64,000 bases of DNA from Salegentibacter sp. (GCA_024635795.1 JAGXIH010000013.1:62001-126000), one strand, 5' to 3'. Shown: positions 10,718 to 21,289, counted from the stretch's first letter. Numbers and translations: made by a program. Notes: generated from the letters alone by a model not told the origin.

Positions 10718-10896
10718 AACTAATAGAGTTTATTAAATTTAAGTAATTAACAGGTTGATTTTTACATATTCTTAAAAGACTTGTAAACCACTTATAAACA
10801 CCAGGAATTCCGTTAAAATCCTCTTAATCGCCCTAGAAGGCCGCTAACTTCTTTTTATCTTTAAATGAATCTACTCTATAATACTAACTAATTAAA

Positions 10897-12249
10897 ATGA
10901 TAATTTCCAAAAATCCTTACACCGGAGAAGAACTCTCCAAAATAAAGGAATTCACCAAAAACGATATCGAAATTGCTCTGGCTAATGCCGAAAAGAGATT
11001 TCAATCCTGGAAAACCACAAGCTTTAGTGAGCGGTCGAAGCTTTTGCAAAACCTGGCTAAAGAACTTAAAAAGAATTCCAGGGAATATGCCACAGATATA
11101 AGCCTGGAGATGGGCAAACCAATTTCTCAGTCCATCGCCGAAATTGAAAAATGCGCCTGGGTTTGTGAGTATTATGCTGAAAATGCCGAGAAGCAACTTT
11201 CAAACGAGATTATAAAAACAGATGCCTCAGAATCTTACGTAAGTTTTGAACCACTTGGTGTACTTCTGGCCGTAATGCCGTGGAATTACCCCTTCTGGCA
11301 AGTATTTAGGTTTGCAGCTCCGGCCTTAATGGCTGGAAATATCGCTGTGCTTAAACACGCCAGCAATGTAATGAAATCTGCGGCGAATATCCAGAAGGCT
11401 TTTGAAAGAGCGGGTTTTCCAAAAGATTGTTTTCAGAGTTTGGTGATTGGCAGTGATAAAGTAGAAGCTATAATCAGGGATCCAAGAGTAAAAGCGGTTA
11501 CGCTTACCGGGAGTAATCCCGCCGGAAGTGCTGTAGCATCTGTAGCAGGGGAAGAGATCAAGAAAACAGTTCTGGAACTGGGTGGCAGTAATGCCCTGGT
11601 TGTTTTTGAGGATGCCAATCTTGAGGAGACGGTAAAAACCTGTGTGATGGCGAGATTTCAAAATACGGGACAAAGTTGCATTGCAGGGAAACGTCTTCTG
11701 CTCCATAAAAACATAGCTGAAGATTTCCTGGAAGAATTCACCAAACAGGTGCGGGAACTTAAAAGTGGAGATCCAATGGATGAGGAGACCTTTATCGGGG
11801 TGCTTGCACGTGAGGATCTGGCGAAGGACATTGAAGAGCAGGTTCAGAAATCATTGGATATGGGGGCAGAGATTATTTTAGGCGGAAACCGGGATTCGGC
11901 TTATTACGAACCCAGTATTTTAATAAATGTAAAACCCGGGATGCCCGTTTTTGATGAAGAAACTTTTGGACCAGTAATAGGAGTGACCACTTTTAAAGAT
12001 GAAAAAGAGGCTTTAGAATTGGCTAACCATTCCAATTATGGGTTGGGCGTGTCGGTTTTTACCGAAGACCTGGACTTTGCTAAAAAATTAATCCCTCAAT
12101 TTGAAGATGGGGCGGTTTTTATTAATGATCTGGTAAAGAGTGATCCACGTTTACCTTTTGGCGGCACCAAAAGTTCGGGTTATGGAAGAGAATTGTCAGA
12201 ACATGGAATAAGAGAATTTGTTAATCGTAAAACAGTATATTTTAAATAA
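10897..12249 (+). CDS. NAD(P)-dependent aldehyde dehydrogenase (succinate-semialdehyde dehydrogenase-like)
   Basis: MPWNYPFWQ, LELGGSNALVV and FQNTGQSCIAGKR motifs. Confidence 0.93.
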   Translation: MIISKNPYTGEELSKIKEFTKNDIEIALANAEKRFQSWKTTSFSERSKLLQNLAKELKKNSREYATDISLEMGKPISQSIAEIEKCAWVCEYYAENAEKQLSNEIIKTDASESYVSFEPLGVLLAVMPWNYPFWQVFRFAAPALMAGNIAVLKHASNVMKSAANIQKAFERAGFPKDCFQSLVIGSDKVEAIIRDPRVKAVTLTGSNPAGSAVASVAGEEIKKTVLELGGSNALVVFEDANLEETVKTCVMARFQNTGQSCIAGKRLLLHKNIAEDFLEEFTKQVRELKSGDPMDEETFIGVLAREDLAKDIEEQVQKSLDMGAEIILGGNRDSAYYEPSILINVKPGMPVFDEETFGPVIGVTTFKDEKEALELANHSNYGLGVSVFTEDLDFAKKLIPQFEDGAVFINDLVKSDPRLPFGGTKSSGYGRELSEHGIREFVNRKTVYFK

Positions 12250-12254
12250 AAATT

Positions 12255-12665
12255 ATGGAACAGGAGATAGCTGTAACAGTAGATATAGTTGCTTTTTGCA
12301 ATGCGAATAATAGAATGAATGTATTATTAATCAAACGAAAGAATGATCCTTTTAAGGGGCAATGGGCCGTTCCCGGCGGTTTTGTTGATAAAGATGAGAA
12401 TCTTGAGGATGCCGCTAAACGTGAATTCGCTGAAGAAACCGGAATAAAGGTCAAAACCATAGAGCAGGTTAGGGCTTTTGGAACTCCGGGGAGAGATCCG
12501 CGCGGACGCACCATTTCCATAGCTTTTTTAAGTTGGATAGACTGCGAAGAAAATCTGATTGCCGGTGATGATGCCGCAGAAGCTAAATGGTTTAAACTTG
12601 ACGAGCTTCCCGAACTGGCTTTTGATCATACCCAAATAATTAAAGCCGCTGAGAATTACCTGTAG
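12255..12665 (+). CDS. NUDIX hydrolase
   Basis: Nudix box GGFVDKDENLEDAAKREFAEETGI. Confidence 0.93.
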   Translation: MEQEIAVTVDIVAFCNANNRMNVLLIKRKNDPFKGQWAVPGGFVDKDENLEDAAKREFAEETGIKVKTIEQVRAFGTPGRDPRGRTISIAFLSWIDCEENLIAGDDAAEAKWFKLDELPELAFDHTQIIKAAENYL

Positions 12666-12795
12666 CAAGAATCCTAAATTAAATCCGCAAAAAATTTAAT
12701 TTTCTGTTTTTACTTGGGGTGTAATTATGGAATTTCGTAAAAATGAAAGGAGATTCTTTCAGCCGGGGTATTGTTCATTACCTTTAAAATAAAAA

Positions 12796-13191
12796 ATGAG
12801 ATTTCATACCAGAAAATGGGTAAAGCCCCAGGATTTAAACCCCAACGGAACACTGTTTGGAGGTAGACTTTTAGAATGGATCGATGAAGAATGTGCTCTT
12901 TACAGTATCATTCAGTTAGAAAACCCGCGAACGGTAACCAAATACATTAGCGAGATCAATTTTCAGAATTCTGCCCATCAGGGCGATATTATAGAAATAG
13001 GAATTGATGTCTTGAAATTTGGGAGTTCTTCTTTGAGTTTACGTTGCGAGGTAAGGAATAAAATGACCAGAGCAGTTATTATTACCATTGAAAAAATAAT
13101 TATGGTCACTCTAGATAAAGATGGCAAGCCAGCTCCGCATGGAAAAACAAAGATAGAATTTGTAAAAGACAGGCTTAATCAAAAAGATTAG
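12796..13191 (+). CDS. Hotdog-fold acyl-CoA thioesterase
   Basis: LNPNGTLFGGRLLEWIDEECALYS. Confidence 0.9.
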   Translation: MRFHTRKWVKPQDLNPNGTLFGGRLLEWIDEECALYSIIQLENPRTVTKYISEINFQNSAHQGDIIEIGIDVLKFGSSSLSLRCEVRNKMTRAVIITIEKIIMVTLDKDGKPAPHGKTKIEFVKDRLNQKD

Positions 13192-14279
13192 TCTTCAGCT
13201 TCTTTAGCTTTTTCAAGGTTTTCTTCTTCCTCCTCCTTTATTTGCTCCTTAGCTCTTTTCAATTGATTTTCATTGGGCGCTTCAGCTTCCTGTTCTTTAG
13301 CTTTTTCCGGTTCAAGACTGAGGGTAACAAAAAAGGGAAAATGATCAGATCCGGTTTCTTCTCCGAGCTTAATTTCTTTAAGCCTGAATTCTTCAGAAGT
13401 ATAGATATAGTCCAATGGCCATCTCATAATTAAATTCTTAGCATTGAAAGTATTGTAAAAACCACGGCCAACCCTTACATCTAATAGCTTGCCGACGCTC
13501 TGAAAAAGTGAGGTGGTTTCAGACCAGGCGACATCATTAAAATCCCCGATTACGACTAACGGAAGTTCCCGTTCCAGACTCATTTTTGCGATTTTCATCA
13601 TTTCGGCATCGCGGTCTGAGGAACTGGGATTATGCTGTGGCATTGGGGGAGTTGGATGAATAGCATAAAGCTGAATCAAATTACCTTCTGGAAGTTTTAT
13701 TCGGGTGTGAATTGAAGGGATACTGTCATCAACGAGGTACCGCACCTGTGGGTCGATAAGTTCAAATTTGGAATATAGCAGCATTCCATAGGTGTTCTCC
13801 AGAGGAACTTCAACTTTATAACGATAGGACTCATTAATGTTTTTTGAAATTTCATTTTTCCAACGGGTATTGGTTTCTGTAAATACCATTACATCGGGAT
13901 CGAAACGATTTATTTCGCTTACCAGTTTCTCGTGTTCTTCATTCTTCTGAAGCACATTTGCGGTAAAAAGGCGAATTTGAGGAGCTTGAGGATTTTTACT
14001 TTCTCCAATTTCATAGGTAGAGAAGGGAGTGTAGGGATAGATCTTCCCAAACTGAAAAACAAAACAGGTCAGTAGGATTCCCATAAAAACATAGTCCTGA
14101 ACCCATTTTATATCAAACCGGATGAAATAGGCTGCAATAGCGGTTAGTGTTAATAATGTTAACTGGATATGCAGGTAATCAAATACTCTTATCCACCAGA
14201 AATCGGCTGCGACCAATGGAATTAATGTTAAAAGAACAGCAATGGCACCAAAGATCTGTAGAAAGGTTTTTAATCTCAT
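13188..14279 (-). CDS. Endonuclease/exonuclease/phosphatase family membrane protein
   Basis: TM N-terminus, FDPDVMVFTETN, VVIGDFNDVAWS, GSDHFPFFV; charged Glu/Lys-rich C-terminal tail. Confidence 0.9.
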   Translation of the reverse strand: MRLKTFLQIFGAIAVLLTLIPLVAADFWWIRVFDYLHIQLTLLTLTAIAAYFIRFDIKWVQDYVFMGILLTCFVFQFGKIYPYTPFSTYEIGESKNPQAPQIRLFTANVLQKNEEHEKLVSEINRFDPDVMVFTETNTRWKNEISKNINESYRYKVEVPLENTYGMLLYSKFELIDPQVRYLVDDSIPSIHTRIKLPEGNLIQLYAIHPTPPMPQHNPSSSDRDAEMMKIAKMSLERELPLVVIGDFNDVAWSETTSLFQSVGKLLDVRVGRGFYNTFNAKNLIMRWPLDYIYTSEEFRLKEIKLGEETGSDHFPFFVTLSLEPEKAKEQEAEAPNENQLKRAKEQIKEEEEENLEKAKEAED

Positions 14280-14297
14280 CGGTTAGATATAGCAGAT

Positions 14298-15593
14298 TTA
14301 ATCTTTGGAGGATTCAGAAAGCTGGTGTAAATATTTATTGATATCGTCACCCGATGGAGATTCAAACAGCTGCAGACCAAAATAAGGGACCGCGGCAATT
14401 ATGTGATCGAAGATATCGGCGGAGATATATTCGAAGTTTTCCCAGCGTTTGTCACGGCTAAAACAAAGAATTTCCACCGGAATACCCTGGGGAGTAGGTG
14501 CAAGATGTCTCACAATAATATAGAGTTCTTTATGCACCGCAGAATGGTTTTGGAGATAGGTATCTACATATTTCCTGAAGATTCCCAGGTTGGTCTGATT
14601 TCGTCCATTAATAGGTATGGAGCGGTCAATTTTTTGGGAATCGTTATAGGAATTGATTTCATTTTGACGGGTCTCCAGATATGGTTCTATAAGCTGGATC
14701 TTTTTGAGTTTTTCCAGATCAGCATCGGTCATGAATTTTACTGAATTCTGCTTAATAAAGATAGCCCTTTTAATTCTTCTTCCGGGAGATTCCTGCATTC
14801 CCCGCCAGTTCTGAAAAGAATCCGAGATCAGACTGTAAGTTGGAATTGTTGTGAAAGTATTGTCAAAGTTCTGCACCCTCACGGTTGAAAGGTTGATCTC
14901 GGTAACAGTTCCATCAGCACCATATTTGCTGAAAGTGATCCAATCACCAATTCTAACGATATCATTCACAGTTACCTGTATAGACGCTACAAAACCTAAA
15001 ATGGTATCTTTAAAGACCAGTAGTAATATGGCTGAAGCCGCCCCAAGAGAAATTATAAATTTCACTACTGATTCGCCGGTAATTTCTGCAAACATAAAAA
15101 GCAGAGCGATTATCCAAACCACGATCATCACAACCTGAATATAGCTTTCAACCGGTTTATCTCTAAATGATTCCTGGGTTTTCAGATAAGCTTTCAGAGT
15201 TCGCATGAAACTTCGGAAGATCCAAACTACCAGGATAATGACATAAATATTGAAAAGGAAATCAAATACTTTAATAACCAGTGGAAAGTCATTAAATATA
15301 AATGGAACCAAATAGTAAAGGATCAACAGCGGAACTATCCTACCAATATATTTCGGGAATTTGGTTTTAATAAGAAAATCATCAAAGGTGGTCTTGGTTT
15401 TATTGGTAAATGCCTTAAAAGCCTCTATTACAAAGGTCTTAATGAGGTAATTCACCCCAAGGATCATGAGGATAAGAACCAGGATATTGATCGTTAAATT
15501 GATATACTGGGCTACTATGGGATCAAGACCATTGTCTATAAGTAAATCTTCAACAAGGCAAACCAGGTTTTTTAACCACCCATCAAATTCCAT
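14298..15593 (-). CDS. Mechanosensitive ion channel (MscS family)
   Basis: TM helices followed by FVASIQVTVNDIVRIGDWITFSKYGADGTVTEINLSTVRVQNFDNTFTTIPTYSLI. Confidence 0.93.
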   Translation of the reverse strand: MEFDGWLKNLVCLVEDLLIDNGLDPIVAQYINLTINILVLILMILGVNYLIKTFVIEAFKAFTNKTKTTFDDFLIKTKFPKYIGRIVPLLILYYLVPFIFNDFPLVIKVFDFLFNIYVIILVVWIFRSFMRTLKAYLKTQESFRDKPVESYIQVVMIVVWIIALLFMFAEITGESVVKFIISLGAASAILLLVFKDTILGFVASIQVTVNDIVRIGDWITFSKYGADGTVTEINLSTVRVQNFDNTFTTIPTYSLISDSFQNWRGMQESPGRRIKRAIFIKQNSVKFMTDADLEKLKKIQLIEPYLETRQNEINSYNDSQKIDRSIPINGRNQTNLGIFRKYVDTYLQNHSAVHKELYIIVRHLAPTPQGIPVEILCFSRDKRWENFEYISADIFDHIIAAVPYFGLQLFESPSGDDINKYLHQLSESSKD

Positions 15594-15595
15594 AG

Positions 15596-15874
15596 CTATA
15601 AATATTTTCTTTCAACATAGAAGGGTCCGAAAGGAACCAGAGAGCATGCTAGAATTATAGAAAGTTCCTTGAAGTTCCAATTCATTGGTTTAAAAAGATA
15701 AATAGCACCTAAAACATACGCAATAAAGAGTAGCCCGTGTGCCATACCAATATTTTCAACCATAGCAGGTTTATCCAACACATATTTTAAAGGCATTGCA
15801 ATAAACAGCAATAGTAAAAAGGACAGTCCTTCTAAAATGCTCACCCATTTAAAAATTTTCTTCTTCTTTTCCAC
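15596..15874 (-). CDS. DUF3817-type small membrane protein
   Basis: FKWVSILEGLSFLLLLFIAMPLKYV... GMAHGLLFIAYV... PFGPFYVERKYL. Confidence 0.8.
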   Translation of the reverse strand: MEKKKKIFKWVSILEGLSFLLLLFIAMPLKYVLDKPAMVENIGMAHGLLFIAYVLGAIYLFKPMNWNFKELSIILACSLVPFGPFYVERKYL

Positions 15875-16041
15875 ACTATATAAATTTAACAGCGCAAAGA
15901 TAGTTTTTATACGAGATTTATGCAGAGAGTAGCGCTCTATTTTTAGTTGGTGAGAAGCATAGCTAAAATCAAATTAGCGTTTCGTTAACGGGTGCTTGTT
16001 TAACATTTTTCTTAATTTGCACAATCAACAAAAAATATTAA

Positions 16042-17082
16042 ATGAACTCTAAAATATTAGTTACCGGTGGTCTCGGATTTATAGGATCGCATACAGTGGT
16101 GGCTCTGCAGGAAAAAGGTTTTGAAGTAGTAATTATAGATAATTTATCCAATACCAGTATCGATGCATTGGGGGGAATTACAAAAATAAGTAAAAAAACT
16201 CCGGTTTTTGAAAACTTTGATCTCAGGGATAAGGGCAGAGTAAGGGAGTTTTTTGAAAAACACCCCGACATTGATGGAGTGATACATTTTGCTGCTTCAA
16301 AAGCGGTAGGAGAGAGTGTTATAAATCCACTTTTATATTACGAAAATAACCTTGCCAGCCTAATCTATTTGCTGAAGGAACTCAATAAGAAAGAGAATCC
16401 CGGCTTTATTTTCAGTTCTTCCTGCACCGTTTACGGGCAAGCCGATGAGTTACCTATTACCGAGGATGCTCCCGTAAAGAAAGCTGAATCGCCTTATGGT
16501 AACACCAAGCAGATTGGAGAAGAAATAATTGCAGATACCTGCAAGGCAAACCCTGGATTCAGGGCAATATCCCTGCGTTATTTCAATCCTATTGGAGCAC
16601 ATCCAAGTGCAGAAATTGGGGAACTTCCAATAGGAACTCCCCAAAATCTTATTCCGTATATCACACAAACGGCTATTGGCGAAAGAGAAGAATTATCGGT
16701 TTTTGGAGATGACTACCCAACATCAGATGGAACCTGCATCAGGGATTATATTCACGTAATGGACCTTGCCCGGGCACATGTTGTGGCTTTAGAACAGCTT
16801 ATGGAAAATAAGGAAGAGGCTAATTATGAAGTATTCAATCTTGGTACGGGGAAGGGAAATTCAGTTTTAGAGGTGATTCAGAGTTTTGAAAAAGTTAGCG
16901 GTGAGAAGTTACCCTATAAGATTACCGATAGGAGAGAGGGTGATATAACCGCTGCCTATGCAGATACAACCAAAGCAAACAAAGTGCTCAACTGGAAAGC
17001 ACACCTTAGTCTTGACGAGGCTTTAAAAAGTGCCTGGGACTGGCAAAAGGAGGTCAAAAGAAGAGCCGAAACCGAGAATTAA
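16042..17082 (+). CDS. galE: UDP-glucose 4-epimerase
   Basis: VTGGLGFIGSHTVVAL; YGNTKQIGEEI (YxxxK); RYFNPIGAHPS. Confidence 0.93.
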   Translation: MNSKILVTGGLGFIGSHTVVALQEKGFEVVIIDNLSNTSIDALGGITKISKKTPVFENFDLRDKGRVREFFEKHPDIDGVIHFAASKAVGESVINPLLYYENNLASLIYLLKELNKKENPGFIFSSSCTVYGQADELPITEDAPVKKAESPYGNTKQIGEEIIADTCKANPGFRAISLRYFNPIGAHPSAEIGELPIGTPQNLIPYITQTAIGEREELSVFGDDYPTSDGTCIRDYIHVMDLARAHVVALEQLMENKEEANYEVFNLGTGKGNSVLEVIQSFEKVSGEKLPYKITDRREGDITAAYADTTKANKVLNWKAHLSLDEALKSAWDWQKEVKRRAETEN

Positions 17083-17094
17083 AAATATTACTAT

Positions 17095-17136
17095 TAAAAA
17101 ACGTCCCGGTCAAATTTGACCGGGACGTTTTGTTTT
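17095..17136 (+). terminator. Strong Rho-independent terminator after galE
   Basis: 28-nt palindrome ACGTCCCGGTCAAATTTGACCGGGACGT flanked by A and T tracts. Confidence 0.9.
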
Positions 17137-17151
17137 CTGAAAGTTTTACTT

Positions 17152-17310
17152 TTATTCTGTCCCATTCACAAGAAAAGCGTGAATTACACCTGGAAGCCAC
17201 CCCAAGGCTGTAAGTATCAAACTTATAACAAATGTTCCACTTAGGCCGTGTTTTAAAAAGACTGCCAATGGTGGTAAAAGAATATTCAATATTATAGTTA
17301 ATAAAGACAT
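17152..17310 (-). CDS. YqaE/Pmp3-family small membrane protein (52 aa, not in ORF track)
   Basis: MSLLTIILNILLPPLAVFLKHGLSGTFVISLILTALGWLPGVIHAFLVNGTE. Confidence 0.9.
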   Translation of the reverse strand: MSLLTIILNILLPPLAVFLKHGLSGTFVISLILTALGWLPGVIHAFLVNGTE

Positions 17311-17561
17311 AAATAAAGTTTTAATTGATTAGTAATATTGAAGATAAATAATCTCAAAGAATTAAATTCCTCCTTTAAGATGGATTTGCGATAGTTTAAC
17401 AGCGACTTAAGTTCTGAATTTCCTGTATTTTACCATCATAAAGACATAGATCGAATAGCAAATCATTCCCGCGGCTACAATTCCCATTAACCAATCAATT
17501 CTATAGAGGAGAAAGTGCTGTAAGGAAAAATTCAGAAATTTTGAATGAATGAAAACAGGAG

Positions 17562-18182
17562 TTAAACCATTTCAAAAATGACGAGGGCATATAGATAAAA
17601 GCGCACAAAACGCAGGAGCCCAAACACTAAAAAGCTAGGGAAGGGAAATTTAATTATTCCAGCAGCGATACTGGTCATAGCAAAAGGAATAGGTAACAAG
17701 GCTCCTACAATAATTAAAAAACCACCCCATTTACGGGTGTTTTTAATATGATCGGCCATTTTCACTTCTATATCCTGATGTACCGCAGGAATTTTTGTGA
17801 TAGCCCTTCCAATATAATAAGAGATTATTCCTCCAAAATAGGAGGCAAGGGCAAGTAATGAAAGGTAAAGTATGGGGCTGGAGGATTTGCCAGACCAGGC
17901 GATAAACAATTCAGGGGGAATTAAACCTAAAATAGATTCAGAAAGAAAAAATACTCCCAGGATCCCCAGCGGAGAATAGGTATCGGTAACCGTGATCAAC
18001 ATCTGGTCAATGTCCAGAACGTATCTGTCTAATGCAAATAATGCAGCGAGGAATAATACTATGGGTATTATGGCCTTTTTTACGCTACGCCATACAAATT
18101 TGTAGAAACCTGTATAACTATAATACTGGTGCAATAAACGTATGCGCGACTTCTTTTTTTTAGATTTCGCTTCTTTTTTCAT
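17562..18182 (-). CDS. DedA/VTT-domain (SNARE-associated-like) membrane protein, YqaA type
   Basis: PELFIAWSGKSSSPILYLSLLALASYFGGIISYYIGRAI; KWGGFLIIVGALLPIPFAMTSIAAG. Confidence 0.85.
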   Translation of the reverse strand: MKKEAKSKKKKSRIRLLHQYYSYTGFYKFVWRSVKKAIIPIVLFLAALFALDRYVLDIDQMLITVTDTYSPLGILGVFFLSESILGLIPPELFIAWSGKSSSPILYLSLLALASYFGGIISYYIGRAITKIPAVHQDIEVKMADHIKNTRKWGGFLIIVGALLPIPFAMTSIAAGIIKFPFPSFLVFGLLRFVRFYLYALVIFEMV

Positions 18183-18274
18183 TTAGAAAAAGTGTTTTAG
18201 CATTTTTGGTGGTAAGGGCACCAATAAAAGCGCAGCTATTTCAAATTTCGGACCCAAAGAGAACTTTTACAGAA

Positions 18275-18652
18275 TTAATTTTCTTCTGCATAAGTATTTA
18301 GAGCATTTACATACTCTCTTAATTCTATTTTATTGACCTTATTCTCAGGGTCAGCCATTAAAGACAAAAGATAATCAAGGCTTTCCTGTCCGGTTGCAAC
18401 GGTATTTTCAGGTGTTTCCTCACCTTCTTCCACCGGTTCATCATCGGGAATAGCAATTTCAAAACCTTCAAAATTCTCAATATGCTCGTAGGTTAACCTT
18501 AATGCTTTCGCAAGCAGCGGGTTTGCTTCTTCCTCAACAACAATTGTTCTTAGTTTTTTGAGATCGTTTAACAGAGTATTGATGATAATACCATTGCGCA
18601 TAAGATCACGTTGGATTTTATTGAGTAACTGCTGTGCCTTTATATTTTTCAA
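18275..18652 (-). CDS. Conserved hypothetical protein
   Basis: 125-aa acidic coding-like ORF; no family recognised. Confidence 0.6.
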   Translation of the reverse strand: MKNIKAQQLLNKIQRDLMRNGIIINTLLNDLKKLRTIVVEEEANPLLAKALRLTYEHIENFEGFEIAIPDDEPVEEGEETPENTVATGQESLDYLLSLMADPENKVNKIELREYVNALNTYAEEN

Positions 18653-18864
18653 AAGAAAGATTTTATTCTGATTAAACTTTTCTAATAGCTTTCTGCGACT
18701 ATTATTTTTTGCAAAGTTACTTCTTTCAGTCTTTTCTGAAACATTTTAACACAGAATTATTGCCGCTTTTCAGCCTTAAAATTAACAATATCTTAGTCTC
18801 CTAAATTTTAGTGAAACTGCAATCTTTAGTAGCTTTAGATTGAAATATTAATAAAAAATTGAAA

Positions 18865-19578
18865 ATGAAATCATTAGAAAACAAAGTAGCGTTTATAACC
18901 GGTGGAAGTAAAGGAATAGGTTTTGGCGTGGCTAAATCGCTCCTGGAATTAGGGATGAGGGTAGCCATAACAAGCCGTTCCATGGAAAATGCTAAAAACG
19001 CTGCTGCTAAGTTAGGCAGCAACGATAAAGTTATGCCCCTGGAAGCGGATGTACGCGATTATGAAAGTCAGCAAAAAGCGGTTGATTCATTAATCCAGGA
19101 ATGGGGCCAGATGGATGTGCTAATTGCAAACGCAGGTATCGGCCATTTTGGAAATATCGATGAACTCTCAGTCAAACAATGGCAGGAAACTTTAGATACT
19201 AATTTAAGTGGGGTGTTTTACAGTATTAAATCTTCCCTGGAACCTTTGAAAAAGTCAAAAGGTTATGTAATAACCATATCAAGCCTTGCAGGAACCAATT
19301 TCTTCTCTGGCGGTGCGGCGTATAATGCGAGTAAATTTGGGTTAACAGGATTTACCCAGGCGGTGATGCTGGATCTTAGAGATAAGGGTATAAAAGTGAG
19401 TACTATAATGCCGGGTTCTGTCTCAACCTATTTTAACGATCATACGCCTACTGAAGAAGATGCCTGGAAGATCCAACCCCAGGATATTGGAGAATTAGTG
19501 GTAGATCTTTTAAAAATTAACCCAAGGACGCTACCAAGTAAAATTGAAGTGCGACCTTCACAACCTCCAAAAAAATAA
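18865..19578 (+). CDS. SDR-family oxidoreductase
   Basis: AFITGGSKGIGFGVA, NAGIGHFG, S-YNASK motifs. Confidence 0.93.
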   Translation: MKSLENKVAFITGGSKGIGFGVAKSLLELGMRVAITSRSMENAKNAAAKLGSNDKVMPLEADVRDYESQQKAVDSLIQEWGQMDVLIANAGIGHFGNIDELSVKQWQETLDTNLSGVFYSIKSSLEPLKKSKGYVITISSLAGTNFFSGGAAYNASKFGLTGFTQAVMLDLRDKGIKVSTIMPGSVSTYFNDHTPTEEDAWKIQPQDIGELVVDLLKINPRTLPSKIEVRPSQPPKK

Positions 19579-19599
19579 AGAAATACTCAAAAAATAATT

Positions 19600-19631
19600 A
19601 AAGCAGTTCGTGATTCGAGCTGCTTTTTTTT
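19600..19631 (+). terminator. Rho-independent terminator
   Basis: AAAGCAGTTCG-TGATT-CGAGCTGCTTT then T tract. Confidence 0.85.
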
Positions 19632-19750
19632 TATTGAAATTTATTGAATTCTATCCCTGCTGAGGTTAAGATAATTTTACAATTAATTATAATTAAAAAA
19701 TAATATATCTCCTTCAAATTCATTAACTTACATTTTTAATTCGGGGGCTT

Positions 19751-20158
19751 ATGAAGGAGAAAATTACTTATATCGCATTAATATTATTGTTGTCTTTTAC
19801 TTCTTGTAATAGACTGTCAGCACCGGGACAGGAGAAGCAATTTGAGGATAAATCTTATGTCAGGTTATTTTTCAATTCTGAAAAAGAATGTATGGATGCC
19901 CAACCCCCGGACTTTTTCATCAATTGCCATCAACAAGTCGATTTTTTAAAAAACAATGAAGTAGAGATTATGCTTACCGATGTCATTTGGAGAGGTGCTT
20001 ATGAAGTGGTAAACAAGAAAATCATTATTTCTATGGAATCAAATTTTGAGGTTCCATCCGGAGAAATAATCTTTGAGGTAAAAAATAACACTCTTCTTAT
20101 TAAAGCTGATGACAAGACAGAATGGAGAAAAATGAAGGGGAATTCTATTTGGAATTAG
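19751..20158 (+). CDS. Putative lipoprotein of unknown function
   Basis: Lipobox-like LLLSFTSCN; remainder unrecognised. Confidence 0.6.
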   Translation: MKEKITYIALILLLSFTSCNRLSAPGQEKQFEDKSYVRLFFNSEKECMDAQPPDFFINCHQQVDFLKNNEVEIMLTDVIWRGAYEVVNKKIIISMESNFEVPSGEIIFEVKNNTLLIKADDKTEWRKMKGNSIWN

Positions 20159-21150
20159 ACTTCTACGATCATTTTTCCCTTGTTCTTTCCTTCAAAAAGA
20201 TCCAGGAAGGCCTGGGGAGTGTTTTCAAATCCTTTTTTGATGGTTTCCTCATATTTTAATTTTCCTTCTCCCAACCAGGTTGCGAGTTGATTAATGGCAG
20301 GACCAAAATCCTTGACGTGGTTTCTTACCAGGAATCCTTGCATTAACGCACTTTTCTTTATGAGAATACCTTCCACGCGAGGGCCGGTGGGCATTTCTTC
20401 TTTATTGTAAAGTGAAATAGCCCCACAATTGATAATTCGAGCAAAGTCATTTATATTTTGCATTACAGCATCCAGGATTTCACCTCCAACATTATCATAG
20501 TAAACATCAATGCCATTAGGACAATTTTCTGCCAGAGCCTTTTTCATATTTGAAGTGGTTTTATAATTTATTCCCGCATCAAATCCAAATTTCTCTGTAA
20601 TATGTCTGATTTTTTCATCGCTACCAGCTATTCCTACCACTTTACAGCCCTTTATTTTTCCGATCTGTCCTGCCACGCTTCCAACGGCTCCCGCAGCCCC
20701 GGAAACTACCATCGTCTCTCCTTCTTTGAGGTCAGCAATTTTATCCAGGGCAATGTAAGCCGTGAGCCCTGTTAGGCCAAGAATCCCTAAATATGCTGAA
20801 AGTGGTGCTTTCTCCTTGTCAATTCTATTTAGTCCCTTTCCCTGTGAAATTTGAAACTCCTTCCATTGAAGCATTCCGCTTACAAATTCCCCTTCCTGGA
20901 AATTGGAATTATTAGATTTAATGACTTCAGCAATTATCATTGATTCCAGGGGCTTTCCTACCTCAAAAGGTGGGATATAAGATTCCTCATCGCGCATTCG
21001 CCCCCGCAAATATGGATCTACAGAGATATATTTAGATTTAAGCAATAATTCCCCTTTTTCCGGCTCGGGTTTTTGCTCTTCAGTAATTTTGAAATTTTCA
21101 AGGCTGGGAGTCCCCTTAGGTCTGGAATTTAGAAGTATAATTTTATTCAT
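20155..21150 (-). CDS. NADP-dependent oxidoreductase, MDR superfamily (PTGR/zeta-crystallin-like)
   Basis: DPYLRGRMRD; VSGAAGAVGSVAGQIGKIKGCKVVGIAGS; DVYYDNVGGEILD. Confidence 0.93.
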   Translation of the reverse strand: MNKIILLNSRPKGTPSLENFKITEEQKPEPEKGELLLKSKYISVDPYLRGRMRDEESYIPPFEVGKPLESMIIAEVIKSNNSNFQEGEFVSGMLQWKEFQISQGKGLNRIDKEKAPLSAYLGILGLTGLTAYIALDKIADLKEGETMVVSGAAGAVGSVAGQIGKIKGCKVVGIAGSDEKIRHITEKFGFDAGINYKTTSNMKKALAENCPNGIDVYYDNVGGEILDAVMQNINDFARIINCGAISLYNKEEMPTGPRVEGILIKKSALMQGFLVRNHVKDFGPAINQLATWLGEGKLKYEETIKKGFENTPQAFLDLFEGKNKGKMIVEV

Positions 21151-21289
21151 AGGTATATTCAGTTAAGCGGTGAAGGCTTAATTTACTACCTATAAGAAAT
21201 GTGGACAAGCTTTAACTGCTAATTTATCCTTAAAAAATTCCTACGGCTAAATCCTGCAGAATCATACCTGTTAAGATTTAAAATGCTTG

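Noticed and set aside
14403-14744. 113-aa plus-strand ORF inside the MscS gene
   Set aside because: Antisense to conserved MscS coding sequence; composition not protein-like.
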